Shown piece after piece: positions 1-13,300 of a DNA stretch of 64,000 nt (the first letter of the stretch is position 1; the number at the start of each line of letters is the position of its first letter). The stretch is from Phallus indusiatus (lineage: Eukaryota; Basidiomycota; Agaricomycetes; Phallales; Phallaceae). The position numbers and the translations under genes are program-made. The DNA lies in assembly GCA_027605045.1 (NCBI GenBank), contig JAQFWX010000022.1, positions 372,001 to 436,000 of the forward strand. The letters run 5' to 3'. A model generated the notes under the pieces. The model saw only the letters and a list, made by a program, of their open reading frames with translations. It ran no database searches and was not told where the DNA came from.

Positions 1-3000
1 CCTGTATTTGGAAGGATATGGAAGACAATATACCGCCTTTCCCTGCGGTGTTGATGCCCATGCTTCCGCCACGCTTGGCGAGTGGTGCGAGGATGAGTGA
101 TATGGCTGGCAAGTTTGTCACGGAATGTGTTAAGCTTCTTGCCTCGGAGAATGTTCATGTTCGGGAATATGCCAAGGAAGCGTTGAGCACGGAAATGAAC
201 TTTAACCTGTTCCCATTGTTGTTCGAACAACTTGATAGGGAGATCACTTTGCGTCTTGGTGGTGGATCTAGCCTTGAGGGTATCATCCCAAGCTCTTCAA
301 CAACCTTGGTGTTCATCGATCAGGTGAGTTTACTATTTCGTTGTTAAAACGTGTGGCGATTCTGATCCCTTTTATTTTTGTGTAGTGTCTTAACATCCTC
401 AGAATCAACTTTGAACGTATCAACGCTACTGTGACCGTCTTTGAAAACAACGCGCCGGCCAATCTCTTGCAAATAGGCCGATTCCTCGCTCGTCTCACGC
501 CCACCGGTTTAGGCTCCACATTGACTTTGAATGGAAGTGCAACTCCAACAGGGACTATAAGCTCTTCCTCATCACATGGCAACGATTCGTTGTACCTTCG
601 CCTTCGACAAAGATTCTGTACTGCAGTGGGTTGTTTACTCGGGAAGAGGCAGTTCTTTGCTATAAGGGAAGAGATGTCTTTCCGTAGTCAGCTGTGTGAC
701 ATCTTGATCAATTGGTTAGATGAGCATGTGGTACGTGTTTGCTTTCTTTTTATCGGTTCATAAGTCTAATGTCATCTTTTGTGAAGGAGGGAACACCATC
801 GCCACCTCCAGGTGAAATCAAACTAGCGAATGAAACCTTCGCGTCTGTTTTGAAGCTATTCACTACGGCGTTGGAGAACCTCCAATTTCAAGCGAACTAC
901 TTTCCAACACATGTCCTTCCTGTCAATGTGAACTCAGATCCCGATCAGATTATCGCCCAGAAAACAAGGCATTATATTAGCTCCATGACAAAGGCTTTGA
1001 GGGTTCAGGAAGCTCCCGCCGGAAGTGTTATCAACTTATCTTTGGATGTACGTATTTTCTATTTAACTCTTTGTTCTACGTAGCTCATCACGGTGCGCAG
1101 TCTCTCTCATCCCAGGACGATGCACCTGTCATTCATGAACTTGTCGTGGCAGGAATAAGTCACCTCTTGCAGAACAATCCGAAAGCGACGAAACTCAGCT
1201 GTCTCACCGGTTGTTATGATTCCAGCGTTCTTTATCGTGTCGTTTACATGAAAGCTTTTACCCGTGTTTTGACACTTGGTACAAACCTAGATGTAACACA
1301 GAATGGCTGGATTGGTGGGAGCAAAGGGGAGGAAAGCAAGTCGGCTGGTAGAGGAGATGAAATCTGCAAAGTACGCCGATTTTGTTATCTGGTGTGGAGA
1401 GTCTAACGTTATAATTCATCGTCTTTCCAGCTTCTGCGGAATTCGGATGTACGGTTTCTTTTTCTCTTATCCAAGTCTTGTTGTTCATGTTTTCTTCAAG
1501 CTTGTTACATTTGCAGTTGTGGACGCATGTCCCGCGGGCGAAGGCGACAGCATAATACCAATCTTGATCAAGTTGTACGATGCGCCTGACAAGCTTCTCA
1601 CATTCCTTAAAGCCACTATCAACAGAGAAATCACAAGAACAGGTTAGATTCTGTTTTCCTTCACCTTCTCATTGGATCGTTAATCCAATTTTCTGTAGAA
1701 TCGCCTGCGTCTCTCCTACGGTTGAACACGCACTGCTCTCGTATAATCACATCATTTGCCCGACATCATGGTTACACATATCTCCGCAATTCTATCCGTT
1801 ATCTTATCGATCTGATGTTCGACCAGTCGGATCATCCTGAAGACTCGTCTTTTGAAATTGAACCGTCCAAGCTTCGACCAAACGAGTCTTTGCAAACCAA
1901 CATTGCTCTTGTACTTGATGTTGTGAAGCGGTTTTTAACATACTTGATTGAAACTGTGGATTCGCTTCCCAGGTGAGTTCAAATATGACGTTGGCGATAG
2001 CTTGTGTGTACTCAACGAACGTTCTCCAGGTCGATTCGACAAGTTTGTCATCATATTGCTGAGACTGTGTCCACGACTTGGCCAGAAAGCAAAATTCCTG
2101 CTTTAGGCGCATTCGTTTTCCTAAGGTAAATCTATTTGTCCGTGCGATTTATTCTCTAACTAATTCGCCGCTCTCAGATTCCTTTGTCCCACAATTGTCG
2201 CTCCTGAAAACGTCAATATCACCGGATACGAATACAATAGTCGCCTCCGACGTGGTTTGGTTACCGTCGCCAAGATTTTGCAAAGCATGTCAAATCAGAT
2301 TGTATATGGACGCGAGCCACACCATGAGCCCATCAACTTCTTCCTTCTAGAAAACACGCAATCCGTTTCGGAATTCGTGACTTTAATACAGGCATGCCTC
2401 TTTTCCTACCGATAGGATTCATCTCACTCATCTCACTGATGCCTTTTGCTTTTGTTCAGGAATCGCACACCGAAGCGGTCTCTGAAGAAACTGCGAATCT
2501 CTATCCCGGTCTCAGTGAAGCAGATGTTTTGACCTTACATCGTTTCCTTCAATTTCATGCAGACCAGATTGGTCAGCAACTTCTGGACTCGAAGGATTCT
2601 CAGATGTCTCAAAGTAAAGGAACAAGTGGGAATGGAGGCATGAATATGACTGCCAAGCAGGCATGGGATACCCTTTGCGCGTTACTTGTGGATACGAAAT
2701 CCCGACTCGAGGTTCCAAGGTTGTCTAATTTGGATGAATCTCGACATCTCGCCTTTCAAAACTTCATGCGTCGCAATCATAGACGTAATACAGATGCCGT
2801 TGCAGAAGCGTTTAGGATTGAGGATGTGGTCGATGTATATCCTTGTCTTTTGGTTTTATTCTGTGTCTTGTTGCTGATCTCCTTTTGTTAGGGTTCTGTT
2901 GTTTTTGTCTTCACATGGACTAAGATTGATACAGAAGTCGTCGACTTTGAGCTGCTTGTATATCTCATTTTCAAGGTTTGAGTCTTTGTCGACTTATTCA

Positions 3001-6000
3001 CTAACACGCTTCTCACCAATTTTTTCCATCAGAGGCTAACGGAGCAGTCTATAGCCAAAATGAAAATCGACGTTATTTTCGATTTCACTGGATTCACGGC
3101 GCGGTCTCAGCTGCCTACGGCCTGGATTAAGCTTTTAATCGAGTTGTTGCCGCTAAACATTCGACAACGCTGGCGTAGAATGTATGTTCTTAACATCAAC
3201 ACCGAGGCGTTGGCATTTATCCGAAAGGTTACTTCGCTGTTCAGCGGTAAAGTTTCATCGTTTCTTGTGTTTTGATGACATCATTGTCTGATGATTGTCT
3301 TGTCTTCAGGAATGGAGCTTGCACAAGAGATTATTTTAACACCAACATTTTCTGAGCTGAAGAGTTGGTTTGAAAATATCCCAGACCTTATGGAAGATTC
3401 ATTGCCCGGTATTTACATATGTCCGGCTCATCTACGTTCATTTCTGATGTTCTCTCAGCTATGTTAGAGTCGAATGAACTCAATGTCTTCCAAAACGTTC
3501 ATTTTCAGATTGAGCAACAACTATGGACATCCGCAAATGTTTATATTGGCACTGATCACATTCGAATCGCTTCGGTATGTTGTCTCGCCTGAATCGGGTT
3601 TCCATCTCCACAAGTTTATACTGTGTATTAGGTTACGCCTGAGAAACTCCCGGGTGATTACGTTGCATATTTGGTGGAAGTCATTCATCTCCGTGATGTC
3701 GATGATGTGTTCCGCGGTGCAAATCAGCAACGGATAACGCTTCGACAATACCATCGACGGCCTATTATGATGTTCGAGATAGCGACCAGAGATCCATTAT
3801 TGAAGGTAGGTCGAGCAATTGTCTTTGAATAATCGTTACTAAAATATGTCTAGGCTATCAGAAAGGCGAAGAAGAACTATGCAGTCAACAACAGAACGCC
3901 ATTATTACCTTCAGCTCAAACTTCAGATACTTGTGCGACTTTGCTGGCGATCGGACTACAACATGCGTCGGACAAGACAGAATTTGTGCGCGGAGCGGCG
4001 TACAAGCTTCTTGACGCCAATTGCGCTTACCTTGGCTATCCGTTTGACGCATTGGTGCCATGGAGGAGTAGGTTTTGCAGTGATAGAGTGGATTAATGTC
4101 TCTAACCAGTATTTCTTCAGGCTCTTTCTTCCCTATCAACCCTCAAGCCTTCATCGTGCCGTTCAGTGCTCGCATCGCAGGATTTTCACCTTCGATGACT
4201 TGTGACTTCATTCTTGAGTGGTATGGTGGTCTTGCAAATGCCACAACGTTACAGAAAAGCATCTCTTTACAATACATTGCGCCGTGGATTCGGAATCTGG
4301 ATCTTTTCGTGGACTCTACTCATTCGCTCTATGATGTTTCGGCACTGAGGAAATGCCTTCGTGTGTTCGTTGATATCACAATGCAGGATCAAGAGGTGCG
4401 TCAGAACTAAATGATATTTGTCCTTTGTCATGAAACTCATGCCCCTATGATAGGTATACGCGACGTTCCAGAAGATGATTTGGTCACAATTGGCACAATT
4501 GTCAGAACCGGTGTTGAATATTCTTCTGGAAGAGCTTACTCAGGTTGCTCTCAATGACGGGATGGATTCGCTTCGATGCGAATTGGTGGCAGATACGCTT
4601 GTCGCATTTTCTTCGTCCCCAGTTAGAACATGGCTTCTTAATCAACTGAAAGAGGTATGCAAATATCCGTCTCCGTCATTTACTCTTTCACTGATGTATT
4701 ACCTGCAAAGATGCTGGACACGATCTTCGATAAACCTATTGTCAAGATTGCGGAAGCTGCAGAGTGGAAGTCTATCTCAGTCCTCAGTCGACTTTCCTTA
4801 GCCACCGGCCACGGGATGTACAGTCAAGAAGCAAACAAGCAGTGTGCAGGAGAGATCGCTTATATTGTTACCATGCTCGCAGGCGTAGGCGGCTTGACGA
4901 TGCGCGTTTCCGTTCATGGAATGGCGCTGAACCTGCTGCAGACCCTCTACGCATCACATGTGGAGAACGAGTCCGTTGGTATGCAGTTGCGGGGCATCAT
5001 AGACGAATTGAATACCTCAGAGGTTCTGAAGACGTTTGGATTATGTCGTCCTTATCCTAGCGCGGATATTACTGTCACGAGCAGCTCAGATACACAGGTC
5101 TCTATTGACGATTTAGAGAGGATTACGAAGATTTTGTTGAGGGCTATAATGGCTGGTGTGACTTGTCCCGGTATGTCTCGTTTCTTGTCTTGGTCTCCTT
5201 GATGATGGTTAATCTTTATTTGTAGATACATTGAATGAGTGCAAATTGAGCTGGCTGGGTGAACTGTCGAAGACCGCTTTCCAATCTTCACCTTATGCTC
5301 AGTATCGTTCTTTCGTAGTCCTGGGAGCTCTCGCCGAAGTCGAGACAGAAGAACACCCGCTGAATCAATGGTTAGAGCTCCTGCGGCGGAACATTCTTGC
5401 GGAAAATGTGGACACGACTCTTGCTATCCTGCGTTGCATGGGTCATGTCGTTCGTACGTTTGGTTCGCGGCCCAATGTTCCCGCATCTTTGTTCTGGCTC
5501 GGTATTGCTATGCTTCACACTGGCATTGTACCCCTGCGGATTGAATCACTCAAACTTATGAAAGCCTGTGTCGAGACGCTGGACAAGCACAATATTTTCA
5601 GAGATTGCGAAGTCTATTCGGACAAGAATCCTTTGGAGATTGTTTTATTAGAGGCTCGGGAAGCGCTTCGTGAGGCTTCTGTTAGACTGGAAGCTTTGAG
5701 CGAAGTATCATTCGAGAAGGCGTTTGGCTGGGGTTTGGTCGCTCTCTTTTGGAAGAATGTTCGGACGAAACACGACTCGGAGCTTACCAAGGATCTTATG
5801 ATGTCCATGTTGCGGATCGCTATACGGTGTTCACCCAATGCGACCAATGAAGAACGCAAGTCTCTCGATTCGTTGACGATGCCGCTTCTTCTGGGTATCG
5901 CACACTGCTTCGATAGACGTTCATACGAGCGGTTCCTAGAGCAGGAATGTTATATCGTGGATCCCTTCCGGACTATGACAGATGGAGACGCGAAAGACGA

Positions 6001-6629
6001 CGACGATTACCATCTCAGTGCGGAGTTGCTTGGTATTCGCGAGAGTCAGGATGCTCTGCTTGCGTTTACGTTTTTCCTGGTCATTGAGAATAATAATTTG
6101 AACGGGTTGGGTGCTACTGAGCATTTACATTTTCTATGGGCTGAGTTGGCGAAAGTGTTTCCTGATGAATGTACATGGGCGGTATGGCACTTTAAAGAGA
6201 CGGCTCCGTAAGTTATATCGACTATATCTTTCTTCATATCTCTTTCTGAATTCTGAACTTTTGCTTTATAGTACCGAGTGGATGCAGAAAAAGTACGAGA
6301 GCGCGTTCTCATTCGGCATGTCGGATGCCCACACAAAAGCGGTCGCCACCTGCTTTGACCTCATGATTTCCCGAGTTGCGAATATGACACCAGAAGGTAC
6401 ACCAACCGCATCAGCAACATCCCTTCCACAATCGTTATCCGACCATCAAGATTCGCCTAGTTACATCTTTTTATCAAAGATGACTGCGCTGGGATTGCAC
6501 GGCATGTGGAAACCGTTATTACGTTATGCGAATATCGAACCTCCTATTACTGCTGATAAAACGCGAAAACTCAAGTCGATAGCTGCGGAGGTTATCGAGC
6601 TTATTGAGCGTGAAGGCCTAAAACAATAA
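1..6629 (+). CDS. IRA1: Neurofibromin/Ira-type Ras GTPase-activating protein, 5'-truncated by the window
   Basis: This protein stimulates GTP hydrolysis by Ras and so dampens Ras-cAMP signalling at membranes. The frame is already open at base 1 and ends at the TAA at 6627-6629, so only the C-terminal part is visible. The RasGAP region lies in about 1116-2391: it has ESPASLLRLN, which carries the arginine-finger position, then FLRFLCPTIVAPE, the hallmark second arginine motif. A Sec14/CRAL-TRIO-like segment follows (about 2892-3408, FDFTGFTARSQLP), then the PH-like segment (3468-3805), then the long helical C-terminal region (LWYGG-type repeats, PWIRNLDLF, STHG-like SVHGMALN). This domain order is that of human NF1 and yeast Ira. 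Supported exons include 1-323, 386-730, 787-1047, 1517-1642, 1699-1972, 2030-2125, 2178-2391, 2460-2834, 3033-3246, 3854-4067, 4711-5170, 5226-6207 and 6272-6629. The join between 1290 and 1517 cannot be closed with simple GT-AG introns. The family assignment is firm; the symbol is by analogy. Confidence 0.9.
2392..2459 (+). other. GC-AG intron in the neurofibromin gene
   Basis: The exon ends with CAG before GCATGC and the next exon starts after TTTGTTCAG. Removing 68 nt joins SEFVTLIQ to ESHTEAVSEE in frame. No GT donor in the neighbourhood keeps the frame. Confidence 0.7.
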
Positions 6630-7166
6630 ACAAGATGAAAACAAAACTCATTCAATTTAACCACTGGCATACAATTGATTCATCATCATTCCTCATTTTT
6701 TTTTAAACTGGTGTTTGTTTTCTGTCACACTCACACTCCATTTATTTTTCATTTTTATATCCATCCACCACTTACTGTATAAAAAGGCTTGCTTTTGAAG
6801 AAAAGAAAACTCCATTGTTTCTAATGTTGACGTTTTTATGATAGATTATCATCCGTGGTTTGTTCAAGATTGAGTCTTGAAACGACCACGCCTAAAATAA
6901 TATATAATATATGTTTCACTCTCCTCAGCTTTGGTTTTTTTTTTTGATTATTATTTAGATATTATAATGCTGTTTTTTACGTATATGATATAACTAATTG
7001 ACAAAATACATCCTCTTTACTCACAAAAGAGTCTGAATCTTCGAGACAATCGTTCGATCATTAGCCACTGTGCTGCAGTCTACCAAGGTTTTCAATACTT
7101 GTAGGATTGGTTTACAAGCTTCCATTTTATCAATACGGTCGTATATTACTTTTATTTTACAAGGAT
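6630..7166. other. Intergenic, convergent 3' flanks
   Basis: AT-rich spacer between the ends of the RasGAP gene (+) and SSR4 (-). It holds T-runs near 6697, 6929 and 6971 and AT-rich stretches that could serve as 3'-end signals for either gene. No coding potential is seen. Confidence 0.6.
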
Positions 7167-8882
7167 TTATGATACTAGAGCTGCAGCAGTAACAGGAGAC
7201 GATGTTGTCTCGTAAGTATTGTCGGAGTCCGGAAGCACAGTATCTCGTGCCATACGTCTTCGTTGGGATTCTGATTCTAGCTTGGTGACTTCGGAACTCA
7301 ATTCATCCTGAAGGTATGAGATTAGGTTAAGAAGTAGATCATACTGAATAAAACGTTTGTTGGGACACGTACTATTTTGGCTGTCATGTCTGATAGGGAT
7401 AGGGATGCATAGGGGGAAGGGTGTGATTTGGGTGTACGTTTGCCTAAATGAAATGAAAAGCAAGTAGTCAGGCTGTGTAAAAAGAAGCACTAGAAACACT
7501 TTTACCTTGAGATGCTCGATAGAATATGTCTGACATGAGTTCGTGGTTGCGTCTGAATCGTTCAATTGCAAGAGCGCGCGTAGTCACCGTTTCATGTTCA
7601 TCTAGAGACTTAATAAGGAGATTATTCGGTAAAAAAAAAGGGACAACTTCTTTACCCGCAGAATCATCTTCTTCGACTGGTCTTCCTCCCCCAGGAGGGA
7701 CGCCTGCAACTGCACCGGCAGCACCAGGTATGTTACCAGCTTGTCCGCCAGCAACGGCAGCCTGTTGAGCAGCTACCATCCGAGATCTTCGCTCCCTCTC
7801 GAGCGTATCAAAAGCTTGAGTATGCTGAGCCAACGCAGCGGGTGCGATTCCTAGTCCTAATCCCATATTCATGTTTATGTTCATATTCATATGCGGTGGC
7901 TGCTGCTGAGGCATCCCAGACGCTTGATTGACGATGGGAAGTGATCCGACGGCGGATATGGGCATGCCATTTGCTTGTGGGGATTGTTGAGGTGGGGGCT
8001 GTGGTATTGGTACGCCACCCACACCGACGCCGACGCCGACGCTGCCTGCGGGGATGGATGGAACGCGTTGGCCGATTCGGTCGCCTGCGACGAAGATTCG
8101 GGGTTCGTTTACTTGTCTGAGAGGGTAGTTTCGTACTGGTGCGTTGAGGACGGGATTTGGAATAGCTATGTATATGGATATATGTGTCAGTTGGGTGAAA
8201 AGCGACGGAGGGCAAGATGTGTGTGTGTGTGTGTGTGTGTGTAGGGTTTCTTGGAATTGTTATTTAACTTACCGGTTTGTTCGGCACGTAAGTAGTGTAT
8301 GAGAATGAGCCCCGGGTTTCCACCTTTTGTGAGACGATATTTGCGGCGCATGCGGGATGCGAATGATTCTGCGCCTGGTACGAATCCGAACTTGACTTCG
8401 CCTACTTCGAGCTCCTAATTGTGGAAAATAGGGTTGAGTTTATTAGGGGCAGAAAATGTATTAGAATGCTCTTACTCTGCCGTTAGCTGGGATGCGAAAC
8501 GTTTTTTCGGACTCTAACCATCGAATTCCATCGCATGGCAAGGGTAAATTGGGATTAGCACTGAAGATGAGATAGGCTTGACCATCTGTAAATTGCGTTA
8601 GAGACAAAAAACGTTATTCGCGATGACTACGAACACAGACCTGGCGGTTTATCAATGTAGGTCCATGCGAATGGAGCTCTTTGTGAAAAGTCAACGGCTT
8701 GGACGAGAAGGTTTACAGCTTGTTCAAAAACGATTTGAGGATGAATTCCTATATTTTCGGGATACCGCAGGAAAAGTTCTGACTGCATAATGATTTTCAA
8801 TAAATTTGAAATATGCAATGTATGAATAGGGACTAACCGGTACAGCAGGTGGCTGCTGCTGTTGGCCTGCTGGAAATGCCAT
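7167..8882 (-). CDS. ssr4: SWI/SNF and RSC chromatin-remodelling complex subunit Ssr4
   Basis: A subunit of ATP-dependent nucleosome-remodelling complexes, acting in the nucleus. Seven exons (8882-8838, 8782-8641, 8585-8476, 8414-8273, 8165-7506, 7443-7373, 7307-7167) sum to 1311 nt and give 436 residues. The N-terminal domain (about residues 16-145) carries FLRYPENIGIHP, PFAWTYIDKPPDGQ and SRMRRKYRLTKGG, which match the fungal Ssr4 N-terminal domain (formerly DUF1750). A middle part rich in Pro, Gln, Gly and Asn-Met repeats follows. A short conserved C-terminal helix (ALAIERFRRNHELMSDIF) and a terminal coiled-coil-like stretch (ELSSEVTKLESESQRRR) close it. The start was chosen because MAFPAGQQQQPPAVP splices directly into the conserved domain. 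It is convergent with the RasGAP gene and divergent from the small ORF at 9544. The family call rests on remembered motifs, not a search. Confidence 0.78.
8219..8242 (+). repeat. (TG)n dinucleotide microsatellite in an SSR4 intron
   Basis: About twelve TG units lie inside the intron at 8168-8272, close to its 5' side on the coding (minus) strand. Such a tract is likely to vary in length between strains. Confidence 0.9.
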
Positions 8883-9543
8883 TAGTGGTAGTGATCACGT
8901 AAGCAGGGGAAGTTTGGAGTTGCTTTGGAGTTTGGCTTGGAGTTGGCACATGAAGCGCATGCTTCGGGGAGACATTTGTATGTGAAATTGAATGAATCAT
9001 CTCGAGTCATTGACAGTGAATTTCTCAAGATCAAAGACCGCTCATATCGTGTCGACAGTTGTAGAAGGTTCACACGAAATTCAGGAGTGTATTCAGGAGT
9101 GAATTTACTATCCAGTATTTCATATAAATGTTCATGAAAATACCGCGCTCGTGCCAAACTTGGCAACACAATCATTAATAAAATATATTTTTGGTTATTG
9201 TTTATGGCCTAGTTCTTATTGTTCTGGCACTAGAATGCTTCGACGATTCACCAGCGCGTCGAACAATAAGGGCTGTCATCCGTCGCATACCATTTATTTA
9301 ATTAGCCTGTTCTCCTGTCAGAGCACCGCCATTCACATAAGTTTATTCCTTTCTCCACTCGACTCATTCCACTCTTTCCAACAGTCACTCCTTCAAATTC
9401 ACGTACCCGAGATAGATAAAAACCCACAACTTTTGCTTTCTCCTAGAATCTCGTCGTGTTCTCGTCGTGTTGTTTCGTTTCTCAATCAATTCACGTCACC
9501 TTCTTTTCCTCTCTTTTTCTATCTCGAATTACTTCTTGTCATC
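8883..9543. other. Divergent promoter region
   Basis: Spacer between the SSR4 start (minus) and the small ORF at 9544 (plus). The part nearest 9544 (about 9340-9540) is strongly CT-rich, as is usual upstream of fungal transcription starts. No further gene is seen. Confidence 0.4.
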
Positions 9544-9774
9544 ATGTCTTCAACGAACTCAAACATGAGCCCTATCGCCTTCTTCGCCGCGTCAAACACC
9601 CCCGCCGCATTTTCACTCTTCGTCCCATCCCAGGAACCTGGGGAGGCATATCAAAGGGGTAGCCTTCTCCAGTCGTGTATGCCCCGCAAACCACTGCCAC
9701 TGCCAGTTCCGCGCGTCGATATCAAGGGTTTTGGAAGCTTGAAGGGTGACAAGAAGCAATCCAAGAAGAAATGA
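9544..9774 (+). CDS. Small hypothetical protein, 76 aa
   Basis: Unrecognised. The ATG lies in a fair context (TTGTCATCATG) after a CT-rich leader, and the frame runs without intron to TGA at 9772-9774. The protein starts MSSTNSNMSPIAFFAASNTP, has a central PRKPLPLPVPRVDIKGFGSL segment and a very basic tail (KGDKKQSKKK). There is no signal peptide or membrane segment. The basic tail could mean nucleic-acid or ribosome association, but that is only inference. Its placement between two conserved genes with its own CT-rich leader is the main reason to believe it is expressed. It could be a chance ORF or a leader peptide. Confidence 0.4.
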   Translation: MSSTNSNMSPIAFFAASNTPAAFSLFVPSQEPGEAYQRGSLLQSCMPRKPLPLPVPRVDIKGFGSLKGDKKQSKKK

Positions 9775-10309
9775 ACGATCAAGGGGATATTGCATTTTAT
9801 TATGAGGGAATCAATCCCAAGAAGCGCAGGTCGTTTCGTAGCCTGGGTGTACAATATTATATTATTATTACCAGTCCTGTATGATTATATTGCAAACCGT
9901 GCGTTGTTTATCCTTCTTTTTGTTTCTACAAATTGAGCTATTTGCAGATCTTCTCATTTCGGGTCGTCATGATAACTCGCCACGCCATCCTTATGAATTC
10001 CTTGTTCCTCCTTGTTATGCTCCTCACAATGTCATGCCAATCTTCCATAGCATATGCAACACTTTCCATGTATCAGCATGTTTTTTACCACATTAAATTA
10101 TAACGTTTTTTTTCACAATTTCTGAAAACTGAAAGGGGAGGGCAGGAGGAACAAGTCGAGAAAAGAGGGTGTGACAGATATTTTAAACCGCGACCTCGCT
10201 TAACCCCCGCGACCAATTGTTTGATCGCTTCCCTCTCTGCGACTTTTTTTCCTCCTTTGTTTCATCTTGGTGGCCACATTCCACCAAAAAAAAAGGTCAC
10301 TATAAAAAC
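9775..10309. other. Intergenic, DCP1 promoter side
   Basis: AT-rich 3' flank of the small ORF followed by the region upstream of DCP1. A CT-rich patch (10218-10265) and an A-run (10285-10294) precede the DCP1 start codon. No gene is seen. Confidence 0.4.
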
Positions 10310-13300
10310 ATGTCTTCAACTCGTCGTTCAACATACGCCAGAGCTCGAACAAAATCAAATATAAACCCTTCAAATCCGGAATCACAATCGCAATCACAAT
10401 CACAACCACATCCACCACCACAACAGCAGCAACACTCGCAGCACCGGCCGTTTGCAAGTTCATCAGCATCTGCGATGTTAGCACCTACCTCCAATACTAC
10501 CCCCACAAAGCAAGATCCTATGACTCCTTCGTCGCGGTATTTGCACAACCTCCGCGTTATTCAACGCCACGATCCGACTATTACTTCCCTCTTTGACCAG
10601 TTCCCTCATGTTTGTGTATATCATCATAAAGGAGACGAGTGGCAGAAGAAAGGGTGTGAGGGTGCCATGTTCTTATTTGAACGGTAAGTTTTGGATCTGC
10701 CTTTACCTTTTGAGGAGGAGGAGAAGGAGGAGGATCTGCATTGGTTGCTAAAGCATTTGTTGATTGTAGGGAGGAAGAACCGAAATATGGATTTTACATT
10801 TTGAATCGAAACAACACCGGCGATTATATACAGCGGTTGACACCAGATGATGACATTGAGCTCGCCAACGCATACCTCATTTATCGGGCTTATGGGAAAG
10901 TGACCTGTTAGTTATTTTGCCAAATTGAATTCGATTCTGGGGGAAAGAAGGAAGAATGCTCACTTTTTTTTTCGTTGTTTTTATTTCTTTATAGCCGATA
11001 CAATTGGGTTGTGGACTATGGTAACTCATGATCGAGAAGCCATGTCCCAGGTTATGATGCGGTAAGTCGTCTGGCGTGGCACAGGGTCAAAGAAAAGATG
11101 AATAAAATAATAATAAAAACCTTTTTCCCCTTACCAATCAGGCTTCATTCATATGTAAGAAGAGGCGAGCGTTATCCTGATGTATACCGTCGAAAACCAG
11201 AAACATGGTCGACAACCCCCGCACCGGCACATGTCCAAGCCCAATTCGTGCCTCAGCCACAAATTCATCCGACTCAAACTCAAACCCAAGCCCAAACTCT
11301 TCCCCAGACACCGACACATCTATACTCTGAACCGCACTTGCAATTTCCTCTTCAATCGTCGCCTTATCTACTTCATTCACCCGCCCACCAACACCAACGT
11401 CAACAACCACCACCTCCTCCTCCTCCTAACCATTCTTCATCGGGTCCGGCTCAAGCTCAACCCGATTTACCATCATCCCTTTCCACATTCACCAATCTTA
11501 TCGCCAAACTCGATTATAGCCACGCACAATCAGCTGCACAATCCACAGCACCAGCACCAGTTCTCCCATCCACATCATCGCCCTTCCTGCAAACATCGGC
11601 TGCACCTCATCCTCACCTTGGTATCGCTCCAGGTACTAGACTTAATAATGTACATTTGAAAGCCCCCGATCGTACCATCTCCGCTTCTGTTCCTCCATCA
11701 AAGTCGATTACTGGGATACCACTTTTAGATAGCATTTTTGCATCTGCATCTGGGTCTGGGTCTGGGTCTGCTGGTGCGAGCACTACTGCTACTACTACTG
11801 CATCTCCGATGAAGTCACCCCGCCATCATCATCAACAATCTCATCAACAACCCGGTCTATCTCCTTTCCCAACATCGACGTCGACATCGGGTTTGCAGCA
11901 ACAAACTCGTATGAATGTAAACACGAATACGAATGGTTTGAGTGTTGCTGGTTTAGGATTGGGACGGTCGCCGGCTTCGTCGTCTGGTGTAACGCCTACA
12001 CAGCCTGTATCGGAATTACCATCGCGCTCTTTTTCACCTTCTCGAAAACATCCACCTCCAGCTACCGCTCCACATTCACATCAACCGCCATTTTTATCGT
12101 CACCGTTGTTATCTTCCCCATTAGCTGTAACTAACGGTGTTCGTCCAGGTCCGGGTTCGGGAGGATTGAACACGTCGATGCGCGGTGTTCTTCCTTTTCC
12201 AAGCACGAATGAACATTCCTCTCCGCGTGGTGGTGGTACTGCTTCTTCGCGCAGATATGGGAGAGAGTCTGCGCCACCCGGGAATGGAAAAGTCAATACC
12301 TTGTCATCGTCGTATTTTTTGAATGGTGGTGGTAGTGGCGCGGTGCATTCTGGGGTACCGCCTAGACGGCATAATTCGGCGCAGTATTCTCATATGAGTA
12401 TTCCGGAGGCGAAAGAAGAGGAGGAAAAAGAGGGAGAGGAAGGGGGTTTTATGGTTCCTTCGCAGGTTGTTGTTCCGATGATGACGTCTCCTAATGCGAG
12501 ATTGAAAATTAAGAAAAAGGAGAAGAAGCGTGAGAGTGGCAAGCAGCAACAGCAGCAGCAACAACAGCTTTCTTCTTTGGATGTTAAGCATGATGGAGTT
12601 GAGTGGGCTCTTGTCGATGATCGAAGTCTTAGTGTTGATGGAGAAGAAGACGGTGAGGAAGAAGGACGAGAAGAAGTAGAGGAAGAGGAGGAGGAAAGTG
12701 GGGAAGGTGAGGTGTCGGGGTTGGGAGATGGGTTTATGGATGCTCTTGCGACTCTAAGCGAATCTGATGCTTATTTGTCTGGTGTTGGTGCGAAGGATAA
12801 AGCCAAAGGGAAGACAGGGGCAAATGCCAACACAAGTCCGAATGCGAGGGGTAAAGGGAAGGGGAACGTGAATGGTGGGAGAGGACTGATTTCCGTTAAT
12901 GGGAGTAGGAACGGAGCTTCCGGATCTCGGGACGCTACGAATGCGAATACGAATGCGATTGTGGGGGGTGTATTGATATCGTCATTATTGTCACCGCCAC
13001 GTTCTGGAAATGGCGTCAATGGATCTAATGGACGAGGAGGAAGGAGGAAGCGTAAGGCGAAGGAAAGGGGAGAGGGCGTTGATACCGGGCTGGCCTCGAC
13101 GATTACTAATGGGACAATTTCAAGCAACGGAACGACTGCTATCTCGACGACGACTGTTGTTACTGCGGATGATACGAACGGACTGACACCGTTGCATAAT
13201 CAGCATCAGCATAATCATAATCATTTGAATCTGAATACAAATGTTCCTTCAACTTCTTATTCTTCGCCTTCTTCTTCTTCTGGCTTCCCCGCTCCTACTC

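Noticed and set aside
12304..13127. Long minus-strand frames opposite DCP1
   Set aside because: They are antisense shadows of the low-complexity coding exon.
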